Shown here piece by piece: positions 36,655 to 45,929 of a stretch of 64,000 nucleotides of DNA (its first letter is position 1; each line of letters starts with the position of its first letter). The notes below the pieces were generated by a model. That model worked only from the letters and a program-made list of their open reading frames with translations, made no database searches and was not told where the DNA came from. The DNA is from Bacteroidetes bacterium HGW-Bacteroidetes-2 (lineage in GTDB: Bacteria; Bacteroidota; Bacteroidia; Flavobacteriales; Flavobacteriaceae). Both the position numbers and the translations under genes were made by a program. The DNA is taken from the NCBI GenBank assembly GCA_002842575.1, contig PHDJ01000010.1, forward strand, positions 34,584 to 98,583. Reading direction: 5' to 3'.

Positions 36655-38225
36655 CTACTCATTGTCTTTATATATTACCTGTTGGTTTACAGCACCATCT
36701 TCATAATTTTTTTCTATTTTATACAAACCTTGGTCGAGTTGTAGTAACAAATTAGGATTATTAATTGAGGTAGAATCCTGAGGTGTTATGGTTACATTGG
36801 CATTAAAAATACCATCGTTAAACTTGGTTACACTACCCCCAATAGGTGCTCTGTTCCAATTGTCATAACATTTTCGGGTGTTTTGACCATACGCTTCTGG
36901 CAACGATGTTTGAAACATAATTTGTATGGCGGTATGATTGGGGTGTGTAATACTATTAAAATTTGTTTCATTTGGCTCGATGGTTAACACAGTAGTGCTT
37001 CCTATAGTAAATGAAGTGTCTTCATAAGGACTAGGCTCAGGGCAATCACATTGGCACTCTCTAAATTTATAGCGAAAGCCGGGTTGAAACAATGGGGATT
37101 CGTTTGTTTGAGGTTCTGCAAAGTAATATTCCCCCTTATATGGCTCATATAGCGACGCAATGGTATTTTGTTTAGGTTCAAAAAGAGTTGGAAACGACAA
37201 AATTTGATTTCGCATTTTATTCCCTTGCTCCGGAAAAAAATGGGGATATTGTTCCATACATGGTGTACAATCACCCATTATATTGCCAACATCTTGAAAT
37301 GAAGCATCGTAAGCATTTCCATGACTATCCTGTTGACTGCCGTCATTATTATATATGCAAGTTTGTAAATTAACAAAAGGGAAAGTCCCAGTTACAGGAT
37401 CCCTAAAATGATTTATAGCTGCTGTTTGAACAACCCAATCTGCAGTAGAGTCTGCGTTAAAATGAGGATGTTCCTGGTTGCGAGGAACATTTTCTGTAAG
37501 AGATCTTGTGCGCTGTAAGGCAAATATATGCGCTATTTCATGAGGCATAACATGACTTGCAAAATCTTGAGGTTTAACAATCACAGAAGTATTTGAATAA
37601 CTAGCTGCCCCCCTATAGCCTTCCGTTGCATAAGGTGCATAAATATTAATGGCATTAGGCTTTTTATAACCATTTGTTAAGACATAATTGAAGAAAATAC
37701 CTCTCTGGCATATTCTTATCATGCCGTATCCTGTAGGGTCATTAACTTGTTGGTCAACACAAACATTATTGTAGCAGCCAGGTTCATTAAAACAATCGGG
37801 TTCTGTACTACACCCAGGATTACCGTTGCAAATAACTTCAGGTGCTATCAAAGGCACATAGACTGGAGAATTAAAAGAGTCATTCCCTAAATATTTAAAA
37901 AAGATATTGAACCGATTGTATGTTATATTTAAATGTACCACACCTTCTAATATTTTTTGATCCGTAAAATTAGTATTGTTATAGTTACCTTCTGAGTCGT
38001 TAACTTTCCAAAAAAACAGATTAAACACAATGGGTTCTAGACTAGGCGAAGGAACGTCGGTAAATGGAGTGTAAAGTTCTGAAGGTTCAGGTAATTCATT
38101 TTCATCAAAAACACAATAATCAAGTTCTTGCGCTTGTGTGAAAACAAAAATCATGTAGAAGCAGAGGGTTAAGAGAAGATTACCCCCCCCCTCCAGGGTT
38201 TTAAGAAAAATTGAGATTTTTTCAT
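36655..38225 (-). pseudogene. Putative secreted zinc metalloprotease, frame broken at a nine-G tract
   Basis: A long open frame of 499 codons (36655-38154) carries HEIAHIFAL, a zinc-metalloprotease HExxH motif, and a Cys-rich stretch earlier. It ends with LDQGLYKIEKNYEDGAVNQQVIYKD, loosely like a sorting tail. Its own first Met gives only the end of a signal peptide. The natural start is ATG 38225 (MKKSQFFLK); its frame runs into nine G (38183-38191 on the plus strand as C) and then hits a stop. With ten G the frame would join to NLLLTLCFYMIFVFTQAQ, a good signal peptide. It may be phase variable, decayed, or a sequencing slip. The third zinc ligand is not obvious. Confidence 0.65.
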
Positions 38226-38402
38226 AATATTAAAGGTTTTAAATTAATAATTATTACACAAATTTAACATTTTTTTTGAATAAATAATTCTAAAACAGTA
38301 TTAATTTTTTGATTTTTAGCTATCTGTTATTTACTTATTAGAAATAAATGAAATTAAAACAGAACTTCAAAGGAATAAGAAAAAATACTGTTATAATAAA
38401 AT

Positions 38403-39293
38403 TTAATTGGCGCTTCGCAAGGTCATCAGATATTTTTTAGGCGTTATTCCGAACTTCTTTTTAAATGCCGAAATAAAATGACTGGAGGTGCTGTAACCTA
38501 CTTTTAAACCCACTTCATTCACGTTGTGCGATCCGGTTTCTAAAAGTTTTCTCGCATATTCCATTTTATAATCAAACAAAAACCCAAAAACAGTATCGCC
38601 ATAAATTTCTTTAAATCCTTCTTTCAATTTCTTTAAACTTAAACCAATAGCATCTGCTAACTCCTGCAAACTTGGTGGCTCAGCAATTTGATGAATAATA
38701 ATTTCTTTGGCATTTCGTATTTTCCGAACATTGTCTTCATCTATCAAAAAAGGACATTGTTCCACATCTACCTCATCGGGCCGGTTAAAATACAAACCCA
38801 TAAGCTCATAAGCTTTGCCTTTTAAATAAATTCTTTTTACTGACGGATTTAAATTAAAGTTTAAAATCTGTGTCAAAACTACCGCCATGGAAGGAGTAAT
38901 AGTACCGTCTTGATAGTATTTTTTATCGCTATTATCCTCCTTTAAAAAGTCAATATAACTGGCCTCTTCTGAAAAAAGCGAGTGAAACTTATTTATAGAA
39001 ACTAAAACCGATACCAACCATGATTTAGGGGCAACCACAAGATTTAAGGGAAGTTCTTTTTGTGGATTGTACAACAACAATGATTTTTCATCCTCAATGG
39101 GCAATATGTATCTTCCTTCATTAAAAATAAAAGATGCATTCCCTTTTACACAAAAGTGAAATTGAATACAATTAGCTTCCACATCTCGCACAACTTTCTG
39201 ATTTTCATCGGTTTCATTTTGTGTGGTAAGAATGAAAAATCCATCTTCAACTGAAATTACTTTTACCGAACCTTCAGCGTTACTTTTTTCCAT
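38403..39293 (-). CDS. AraC-family transcriptional regulator
   Basis: A 296-residue regulator. An N-terminal cupin-like sensing region is followed by two HTHs at the C-terminus (PPSLQELADAIGLSLKKLKEGFKEIYGDTVFGFLFDYKMEYARKLLETGSHNVNEVGLKVGYSTSSHFISAFKKKFGITPKKYL, from about 205). It is divergent from hemA, and this pairing recurs in flavobacteria, so it probably controls the heme operon, perhaps in response to iron or heme. That signal is inferred only from position. Confidence 0.88.
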   Translation of the reverse strand: MEKSNAEGSVKVISVEDGFFILTTQNETDENQKVVRDVEANCIQFHFCVKGNASFIFNEGRYILPIEDEKSLLLYNPQKELPLNLVVAPKSWLVSVLVSINKFHSLFSEEASYIDFLKEDNSDKKYYQDGTITPSMAVVLTQILNFNLNPSVKRIYLKGKAYELMGLYFNRPDEVDVEQCPFLIDEDNVRKIRNAKEIIIHQIAEPPSLQELADAIGLSLKKLKEGFKEIYGDTVFGFLFDYKMEYARKLLETGSHNVNEVGLKVGYSTSSHFISAFKKKFGITPKKYLMTLRSAN

Positions 39294-39431
39294 AAACTAT
39301 GACATTTATCACCTCTTTATTATTTAGAATCATTCTAAAGAAAGTCCTTAAGAGGGCTTGATTTTGTTATAAAAGTAGTAATTTTAATTAAATTAAGAAA
39401 GCTTTTATCAAATTTAACAAGGAACGTTATA

Positions 39432-39480
39432 AAAAGTACTTTCAGCGACACTTTTATTCAATTTAGCGAAGTACTTTTGT
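39432..39480 (+). promoter_or_regulatory. hemA promoter with twin AAGTACTTT palindromes
   Basis: The -7 box TACTTTTG lies at 39472-39479. It overlaps one of two copies of the palindromic AAGTACTT (39435 and 39470), which are about 35 bases apart in the gap between araC-type gene and hemA. They could be a regulator site. Confidence 0.4.
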
Positions 39481-39502
39481 AGTCAAATACCAAATTCATT
39501 TC

Positions 39503-40813
39503 ATGAACCCTACAACAATTTCAAAACACACCTCCTTTTATGCCATAGGACTAAGCTATAAAAAAGCAGATGCAGACATAAGAGGAAAATTTAGTTTGGA
39601 TGAAGACGCAAAACAAAATTTGCTGCTTCAAGCTAAAAAAGATGGCATTGACGCCTTACTTGTAACTTCAACTTGTAACCGTACTGAACTTTATGGTTTT
39701 GCCGAGCATCCTTACCAACTCATCAAACTTTTGTGTGCAAATACCTCCGGCACAGTAGAAGAATTTGAAAAAGTAGCATACGTTTATAAAAATAAGGAGG
39801 CCATTTCTTTTATTTTTCATGTAGGCACAGGCTTAGATAGTCAAATATTAGGCGATTTTGAAATAATAAGCCAACTTAAAAATGCCTTTATTCGTTCAAA
39901 GGGCATAGAAATGACCAATCCATTTTTAGAGCGCCTAATAAATTCGGTAATTCAAGCTAGCAAAAGAATAAAAAACGAAACAGAAATTTCTTCAGGCGCA
40001 ACTTCCGTAAGTTTTGCTTCCGTTCAATACATAATGAAAAATATAGAAAACGTTTCCGAAAAAAACATACTCCTTTTTGGAACCGGAAAAATAGGCAGAA
40101 ACACCTGTGAAAATCTTATTAAACATACTAAAAATAACCAAATAACTTTAATAAACCGCACCAAAGACAAGGCCGAAAAAATTGCCGGAAAATTTAATTT
40201 AATAGTTAAAGATTATGCCGATTTACAAGCAGAAATAAGAAATACAGACATATTAATAGTGGCAACGGGCTCACAAAACCCCACCATTTCTGAAGAGTTA
40301 ATTTACTCCAAGAAAAAATTGCTCATTCTGGATCTTTCCATTCCAAAAAATGTATCAGAAAGTGTGGCTACTCTTCCTAATGTGGAAGTCATTCATTTAG
40401 ATCACCTTTCGCAAATGACAGATGATACTCTAGAAAGAAGAAAAGCATTTATTCCGGAAGCAAAAATAATTATTGAGGATGTTAAAATGGAATTTAACGA
40501 ATGGCTAGAATCCAGAAAATTTGCTCCCACCATTAACGCATTAAAAAAGAAATTAAAATCCATTCAAGATGCTGAAATAGATTTTCAACGAAAAAAACAT
40601 TCTGTTTTCAGTGATAATCAAACCGAAATTATTACCAACAGAATTATCCAAAAAATCACCACGCATGTTGCCAGCCATTTAAAAGAAAGTAACGATGATG
40701 CCGATGAAAGCCTATTACTAATTCAAAAAATATTTCAATTGGACCTTTCAGAGTCACTTCCAATCGCAACCTTGGTAAAGGGCAAAAACCCATCTAAAGT
40801 TTTGGAACTGTAA
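39503..40813 (+). CDS. hemA: Glutamyl-tRNA reductase
   Basis: First committed step of tetrapyrrole synthesis by the C5 route: it reduces Glu-tRNA to glutamate-1-semialdehyde with NADPH. The 436 residues include the catalytic Cys58 in TSTCNRTELYG, the substrate region HVGTGLDSQILGDFEI, the NADPH domain with LLFGTGKIGRNTCENL (about 192-207), and the C-terminal dimerisation helices. The stop overlaps the hemC ATG (TAATG). Confidence 0.95.
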   Translation: MNPTTISKHTSFYAIGLSYKKADADIRGKFSLDEDAKQNLLLQAKKDGIDALLVTSTCNRTELYGFAEHPYQLIKLLCANTSGTVEEFEKVAYVYKNKEAISFIFHVGTGLDSQILGDFEIISQLKNAFIRSKGIEMTNPFLERLINSVIQASKRIKNETEISSGATSVSFASVQYIMKNIENVSEKNILLFGTGKIGRNTCENLIKHTKNNQITLINRTKDKAEKIAGKFNLIVKDYADLQAEIRNTDILIVATGSQNPTISEELIYSKKKLLILDLSIPKNVSESVATLPNVEVIHLDHLSQMTDDTLERRKAFIPEAKIIIEDVKMEFNEWLESRKFAPTINALKKKLKSIQDAEIDFQRKKHSVFSDNQTEIITNRIIQKITTHVASHLKESNDDADESLLLIQKIFQLDLSESLPIATLVKGKNPSKVLEL

Positions 40814-41730
40814 TGAAAAAAAGTATACGAATTGGCACCCGAGACAGCGAACTCGCACTTTGGCAAGCTAAAACAGTTCAAAAAAAACTGGAACAATTAG
40901 GACACTCTACAGAATTAGTAGCTGTAAAATCAACTGGTGACCTCAATTTAGCACAACCACTTTACGAAATGGGGATTACGGGTATCTTCACCAAAACATT
41001 AGATATCGCAATGCTCGCCGGAAAAATTGATATTGCTGTGCATTCCATGAAAGATGTACCTACTTCCTTACCAAAAGGCATGGTAGAAGCTGCCATATTA
41101 AAGCGTGCTTCCCCAAAAGACATTTTAGTGCATAAAGGTTTAGCTTTTTTAAATACACAAGGCATCATCGCCTCCGGAAGCTTGCGCAGAAAAGCGCAAT
41201 GGCTAAACAAACATCCTAAACATACTGTTGTTGATTTACGCGGAAACGTAAACACCAGAATGCAAAAACTACAAGATAATAACTGGAATGGTGCCATCTT
41301 TGCCGAAGCAGGTTTAGACCGAATCCTACTTAAACCTGAAAACTTTTTAGTGTTAGACTGGATGATTCCCGCACCGGCTCAAGGTGCAATGCTTGTTGTA
41401 GCTATGGAGAACGACACCTATTCGCGCCAAGCACTTGCCTCCTTAAATCACAAAGACACTGAAATTTGCGTGCAAATGGAACGCCAATTTTTAAAAACCC
41501 TAGAGGGTGGATGTACCGCCCCAATTGGTGCTTTAGCCACTATTTCAGAAAACACAATAACCTTTACTGGTGTTTTGTTCAGTATAGATGGTGTTCAAAA
41601 ATTAGAAATTAACAAACAAATTTCTATCTCTAAAGTTAAAGATTTTGGCAAACTTTGCGCTGAAGAAATTTTAAACCAAGGGGGAGCAGCACTAATGACT
41701 GAAATTAAAGCAGAAATTGGCAAAGAATGA
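40813..41730 (+). CDS. hemC: Porphobilinogen deaminase (hydroxymethylbilane synthase)
   Basis: It links four porphobilinogen units into hydroxymethylbilane. The 305 residues begin IRIGTRDSELALWQA. VHSMKDVPTSLP, GSLRRKAQWL, DLRGNVNTRMQKL and PAPAQGAMLV are family signatures. The dipyrromethane cofactor is carried by Cys234 in LEGGCTAPIGA. ATGA overlap with hemD. Confidence 0.96.
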   Translation: MKKSIRIGTRDSELALWQAKTVQKKLEQLGHSTELVAVKSTGDLNLAQPLYEMGITGIFTKTLDIAMLAGKIDIAVHSMKDVPTSLPKGMVEAAILKRASPKDILVHKGLAFLNTQGIIASGSLRRKAQWLNKHPKHTVVDLRGNVNTRMQKLQDNNWNGAIFAEAGLDRILLKPENFLVLDWMIPAPAQGAMLVVAMENDTYSRQALASLNHKDTEICVQMERQFLKTLEGGCTAPIGALATISENTITFTGVLFSIDGVQKLEINKQISISKVKDFGKLCAEEILNQGGAALMTEIKAEIGKE

Positions 41731-42377
41731 GCGCAACTGTTTTATCTACTAAAAAACTTTTACCCAATCAAAAAAAAACAATACACGATTCTGGAATTGC
41801 TTTAGTTGAATATAACGCTATAACCATCGCATTTTTAAATACGATTAAAGCAGATAACCCAATCAAAAACGCAATAATTACAAGTCAAAATACGGTAAAA
41901 GCACTTATAAAAAACAAAATCGTTATTCAAAATTGCTATTGTGTCGGAAAAAAAACAAAAGACCTATTAGAAAAAAATAACTACCAAGTCAAAGAAGTTG
42001 CAAATTATGGAAAAGAATTAGCTGAAATAGTAGCACAAAAATACAAAGAAGAAAACTTTACTTTCTTCTGTGGAAATATTAGAAGTGAAGAAATTCCTAA
42101 AGCTTTAAAAGAAAATAATATTAATTTTGAAGAAATAGTAGTGTACAAAACCACTTTACAACCAAAAAAATTTAACCAACAATTTGAAGGAGTTTTGTTT
42201 TTTAGTCCAAGTGCCGTACAAAGTTTTATGATGGAAAATAAACAAGAAAATGGCACTGCATTTTGCATCGGGATGTCCACAGCAGAGGAAGCAAAAAAGC
42301 ATACAAAAAACATAATCATTGCCAACACACCAAGTATAGAAAGTGTTTTGGAGCAAGTTATTAAAAACCTAATTTAA
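41727..42377 (+). CDS. hemD: Uroporphyrinogen-III synthase
   Basis: It closes hydroxymethylbilane to uroporphyrinogen III with inversion of ring D. The 216 residues are weakly conserved, as usual for HemD. Useful features are the N-terminal STKKLLPNQKK, ITSQNTVKALI, YCVGKKTKDLLEKN, FFCGNIRSEEIPKAL, VVYKTTLQP and the FFSPSAVQSFM segment. Position after hemC confirms it. Confidence 0.9.
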   Translation: MSATVLSTKKLLPNQKKTIHDSGIALVEYNAITIAFLNTIKADNPIKNAIITSQNTVKALIKNKIVIQNCYCVGKKTKDLLEKNNYQVKEVANYGKELAEIVAQKYKEENFTFFCGNIRSEEIPKALKENNINFEEIVVYKTTLQPKKFNQQFEGVLFFSPSAVQSFMMENKQENGTAFCIGMSTAEEAKKHTKNIIIANTPSIESVLEQVIKNLI

Positions 42378-42435
42378 AAAAATACCCTACGATTCAGCGC
42401 ATTGCACACTGTAAGGTGTAAAAAAATAAATAATC

Positions 42436-43512
42436 ATGAATAGTATAAAAAAAGACGAAACACCAAAATTGAATGTCATAAAAAACGACCTTTTCTTAAG
42501 GGCATTAAAAGGAGAAATCGTTAACCGTCCCCCCGTTTGGATGATGCGCCAAGCAGGTAGGTTTTTGCCCGAATTTAGAGAAATAAAAGAAAAATATGAC
42601 TTCTTTACCCGATGCCAAACACCAGAACTTGCTTCTGAAATAACCGTACAACCCATTAGAAGGCTAGGAATGGATGCCGCTATATTATTTAGCGATATTT
42701 TAGTAATACCGCAAGCTATGAATATAGAAGTGGAGATGAAACCGGGACTTGGTCCATGGCTGCCAAACCCAATTCGTTCTCAAAAAGATGTAGATAGAGT
42801 GATTGTTCCAGATATTCAAGAAACTTTAGGCTATGTGATGGAGTCTATAAAAATGACCAAAGAAAAACTAAATAACGAAATACCACTAATAGGTTTTGCG
42901 GGATCTCCTTGGACAATTTTATGTTACTGTGTGCAAGGCCAAGGCTCAAAAAACTTTGATATTGCTAAAGAATTTTGCTTTACCTATCCTCTTGCAGCAC
43001 ATGATTTATTACAAAAAATTACAAATACAACCATCGCCTATTTAAAGGAAAAAGTAAGAGCCGGTGTGGATGCCGTTCAGGTTTTTGATAGTTGGGGAGG
43101 TATGCTTTCCCCCACAGATTATCAAGAATTTTCGTGGCAATATATGCAACAAATTATCGATGCATTGAAAGGCAAAACACCCGTCATTGCTTTTGGAAAA
43201 GGTTGTTGGTTTGCATTAGATGTGATGGCAAAATCTGGCGCATCTGCTCTTGGAGTGGACTGGACATGCTCTCCAAAAAATGCGCGTTATCTTACCGGAG
43301 GAAAAATAACATTACAAGGAAACCTAGATCCTGCGCGTTTGTTTTCTTCGCCTGCAGAAATCAAAAAATTGGTTACCCAAATGATTAACGAATTTGGAAA
43401 AGACAAATATATTGTCAATTTAGGGCACGGTATATTACCTAATATTCCTTTGGAAAATGCCAAAGCCTTTATTGATGCTGTGAAAGAATATTCCTCCCCT
43501 AACCCCTCCTAA
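42436..43512 (+). CDS. hemE: Uroporphyrinogen decarboxylase
   Basis: It removes four carboxyl groups from uroporphyrinogen III to give coproporphyrinogen III. The 358 residues contain [19 protein letters not shown] (about 32-50), [13 protein letters not shown] with the essential Asp, [19 protein letters not shown] and NLGHGILPN. The gene ends inside a C-rich palindromic repeat, so the last few residues (SSPNPS) and the stop codon come from the repeat. Confidence 0.95.
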   Translation: MNSIKKDETPKLNVIKNDLFLRALKGEIVNRPPVWMMRQAGRFLPEFREIKEKYDFFTRCQTPELASEITVQPIRRLGMDAAILFSDILVIPQAMNIEVEMKPGLGPWLPNPIRSQKDVDRVIVPDIQETLGYVMESIKMTKEKLNNEIPLIGFAGSPWTILCYCVQGQGSKNFDIAKEFCFTYPLAAHDLLQKITNTTIAYLKEKVRAGVDAVQVFDSWGGMLSPTDYQEFSWQYMQQIIDALKGKTPVIAFGKGCWFALDVMAKSGASALGVDWTCSPKNARYLTGGKITLQGNLDPARLFSSPAEIKKLVTQMINEFGKDKYIVNLGHGILPNIPLENAKAFIDAVKEYSSPNPS

Positions 43513-43519
43513 GGAGGGG
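43503..43519. repeat. C/G-rich palindrome at the hemE stop
   Basis: CCCCTCCTAAGGAGGGG is a perfect palindrome containing the hemE stop codon. It belongs with two related C-rich inverted repeats just downstream. Confidence 0.8.
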
Positions 43520-43584
43520 AACAGTTTGAGGAATCTTAAGTGGTTTTATAATTATGAAAAAATAATAGATACTAAATATTAAAA

Positions 43585-43614
43585 CCCCCCTCCCCTTCAG
43601 AGAGGGGCCGGGGG
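43585..43614. repeat. C-rich inverted repeat upstream of the unknown gene
   Basis: A CCCCCCTCCCC half faces GGGGCCGGGGG, with the inner arms CCCCT and AGGGG. It resembles the REP-like intergenic repeats common in Bacteroidota. It ends 8 bases before the ATG at 43623 and supplies a purine-rich GGGGGAAAGGA. Confidence 0.8.
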
Positions 43615-43622
43615 AAAGGACA

Positions 43623-44129
43623 ATGGCCATTTGGAATCGCATTAAAAATTTGAATATCAAGCAGTTCTTTTTACTAACCAGGACTTTTATGAAATGTCCT
43701 GCATATTTTTTTCCAACTCACAGGGCAACATTAAAAACAATGCAAATTTGTGATAAATTGTTTAAAAAAGCCCATCATAAAAACAATGTTGCTAATGCAT
43801 TTAGGCATGGGTTGTGGAACGTGTTGATTGCAAAAAAATGTTTTCCGAAAAATGAATCTGTTGAAAGATCGATAAAATGGGCAAAAACGATCACCCATAT
43901 GCACGAAAAACTCACTCCCAACTCTGAGCTTGAAAGGACCATGGATTTGCACAACAATGAAATTGGCAGAACCCTTTTTGCTGAAAAGCAGTTGCAAAAT
44001 ATGGAAGAAGAAAAGATTATCGCTGTACTTAAAGTAAAAATGGAAACTGCTATAAAAGTGAATTCCATTGACGAAATGGAGAAAAATAAAAGTGAATTTG
44101 TTTATATTGAGGATTTAAAAACCAATTAA
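43623..44129 (+). CDS. Conserved protein of unknown function (FRHGLWN / LHNNEIG motif family)
   Basis: A 168-residue protein with HKNNVANAFRHGLWNVLIAKKC (about 52-73) and RTMDLHNNEIGRTLF (about 105-119). These two motif blocks, with conserved His, Asn and Trp, recur in a family of short flavobacterial proteins often found among heme genes. His and Asp/Asn could build a small catalytic or metal site, but no reaction is known to me. It lies between two C-rich repeats within the heme operon. Confidence 0.8.
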   Translation: MAIWNRIKNLNIKQFFLLTRTFMKCPAYFFPTHRATLKTMQICDKLFKKAHHKNNVANAFRHGLWNVLIAKKCFPKNESVERSIKWAKTITHMHEKLTPNSELERTMDLHNNEIGRTLFAEKQLQNMEEEKIIAVLKVKMETAIKVNSIDEMEKNKSEFVYIEDLKTN

Positions 44130-44134
44130 TTATA

Positions 44135-44160
44135 CCCCCTCCTTGGGAGGGGCTAGGGGG
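44135..44160. repeat. C/G-rich inverted repeat giving the hemF ribosome-binding region
   Basis: CCCCCTCC faces GGGAGGGG, and the outer arms CCCCCT and AGGGGG also pair. The last GGGGG plus AGG sits 4 to 12 bases before the hemF ATG at 44164 and looks like its ribosome binding site. Confidence 0.8.
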
Positions 44161-44163
44161 AGG

Positions 44164-45066
44164 ATGAAACACAAATTTTACCGGTATATACAACAACTAC
44201 AAGACAGCATCACTTCTAAACTAGAAGAAGTAGATGGTATTTCAAAATTTGGCGAAGACCTTTGGGAACGACCTGAGGGTGGAGGTGGAAGAACGCGAGC
44301 TTTAGAAAAAGGTGCTGTTTTTGAAAAAGGCGGCGTCAATATTTCAGCCGTGCATGGGGAATTGCCCAAGGCGATGCAGACTTATTTTAATGTGAATGAC
44401 TGTGACTTTTTTGCCTGCGGATTGAGCCTAGTGCTACACCCAAAAAACCCAATGGTACCCACAGTGCACGCCAACTGGCGTTATTTTGAAATGTATGACA
44501 AAGAAGGAAATATCATAGACAGCTGGTTTGGCGGCGGGCAGGATTTAACACCTTATTACCTGTTTGAAGAAGATGCAAAACATTTTCATTCTGTTTGCAA
44601 AAAAACCTGTGACAAGCACCATCCAGATTTTTACACCGATTTCAAAGAAAAATGTGACACCTATTTCTACAACGCACATCGCGAAGAAGGACGAGGTATT
44701 GGTGGATTGTTTTTTGATTATTGCAAAGCTACCAAAACGATGTCTTTAGAACGTTGGTTTCAATTTGTTTCTGAAGCTGGTAATAATTTTTTAGACGCCT
44801 ATATCCCAATAGTAGAAAGAAGAAAAAACCTGCCTTTTACTAAGGAAAACAAAACCTGGCAAGAAATTAGACGCGGTCGTTATGTAGAATTTAATTTAGT
44901 ACACGATAAGGGAACCCTTTTCGGATTGAAAACAAATGGTCGTATTGAAAGTATTTTAATGAGTTTACCACCTACTGTTCAATGGAAATATGATCACCAT
45001 CCGGAAAATGGAAGTGAAGAAGAAAAACTTTTAAATGTTTTAAAAAAACCTAAAAATTGGGTGTAA
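44164..45066 (+). CDS. hemF: Oxygen-dependent coproporphyrinogen-III oxidase
   Basis: It converts coproporphyrinogen III to protoporphyrinogen IX using O2, so the organism makes heme aerobically. The 300 residues from ATG 44164 match the family length; a start 21 bases upstream would lie within the repeat and was rejected. Signatures are ERPEGGGGRTRALEKGAVFEKGGVN, PTVHANWRYFE, WFGGGQDLTPYY, RGIGGLFFDY and GRYVEFNLVHDKGT. Confidence 0.95.
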   Translation: MKHKFYRYIQQLQDSITSKLEEVDGISKFGEDLWERPEGGGGRTRALEKGAVFEKGGVNISAVHGELPKAMQTYFNVNDCDFFACGLSLVLHPKNPMVPTVHANWRYFEMYDKEGNIIDSWFGGGQDLTPYYLFEEDAKHFHSVCKKTCDKHHPDFYTDFKEKCDTYFYNAHREEGRGIGGLFFDYCKATKTMSLERWFQFVSEAGNNFLDAYIPIVERRKNLPFTKENKTWQEIRRGRYVEFNLVHDKGTLFGLKTNGRIESILMSLPPTVQWKYDHHPENGSEEEKLLNVLKKPKNWV

Positions 45067-45067
45067 A

Positions 45068-45928
45068 ATGAAATATATCTTTTCTACATTGCTTTTAGCA
45101 ATATGCATTTCCTGTGGCAGCAAAGAACACACCATTCCAGAAGGATATGCCTGTGGCTCTGAATTTTGTACGGCAATTGGCGGCGGCAGCTTACAATCGT
45201 TACTAGCAGAAAATAGCATTCCTAATACCATTTTACATTTTCCCATTCAGGTAATTTGGATCAGTAACCAAAAAGATTTTGAATTAAAAGAAAACAAAAC
45301 ACTATTAAATAATGCAATACAAAATTTAAATCTATCTAGTAAAGAAAGTCAAATTACATTTGATTTTAATAATAAAATAGAAGTTGTTTACGAGAAAAAA
45401 TTGACCTTAGAAAAATTATATCGCAATGATTTAGTAGAATATTGTGTGTCCCGTTTTGGAGATAATAAAAAGATAAACATATTTATTATTGAATCCGAAG
45501 GCATATTAAATGGATATACGCCAGTGCTTACAGAAAGATTTGAGCGTTATAAAAAAAAGGATGGATTTAATTCAATATTTCTAGGAAATAAAGCAATATT
45601 TAACCCTTCTTCATTAGCGCACGAAATAGGTCATTTTTTTGGTTTGCAACATACTTTTGGCAAAGACGTAAAACCTTTTTCTACAGATGAGTTACCAGCA
45701 GGTGAAAATTGTTTTAATTCCAGTGATTGGTTGTGTGACACACCTGCTGACCCAAATATACTCATTAGAAATTGCAACGAAAATCTAGAAAAAAGCCCTT
45801 TTAAACCTCTATTAAACAATTACATGTCATATTATCCTAACATTTGCAAAAACGCATTTACAAAAGAACAATCTATTGTAATGCACCGTTTTGCATATAA
45901 ATATAGAAATCATTTAATACAAAATTAA
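45068..45928 (+). CDS. M43-like zinc metalloprotease lipoprotein
   Basis: A 286-residue protein with a lipoprotein signal, MKYIFSTLLLAICISC (Cys16). HEIGHFFGLQHTF (from His185) is the extended zinc motif of the M43 pappalysin-like peptidases, HExxHxxGxxH. LCDTPADP and NNYMSYYPNICKNAFT (the Met-turn region) support a full catalytic domain. It starts 1 base after the hemF stop and ends 1 base before hemB, so it is clearly in the heme operon. What it cleaves, and any tie to heme, is unknown. Confidence 0.88.
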   Translation: MKYIFSTLLLAICISCGSKEHTIPEGYACGSEFCTAIGGGSLQSLLAENSIPNTILHFPIQVIWISNQKDFELKENKTLLNNAIQNLNLSSKESQITFDFNNKIEVVYEKKLTLEKLYRNDLVEYCVSRFGDNKKINIFIIESEGILNGYTPVLTERFERYKKKDGFNSIFLGNKAIFNPSSLAHEIGHFFGLQHTFGKDVKPFSTDELPAGENCFNSSDWLCDTPADPNILIRNCNENLEKSPFKPLLNNYMSYYPNICKNAFTKEQSIVMHRFAYKYRNHLIQN

Positions 45929-45929
45929 T

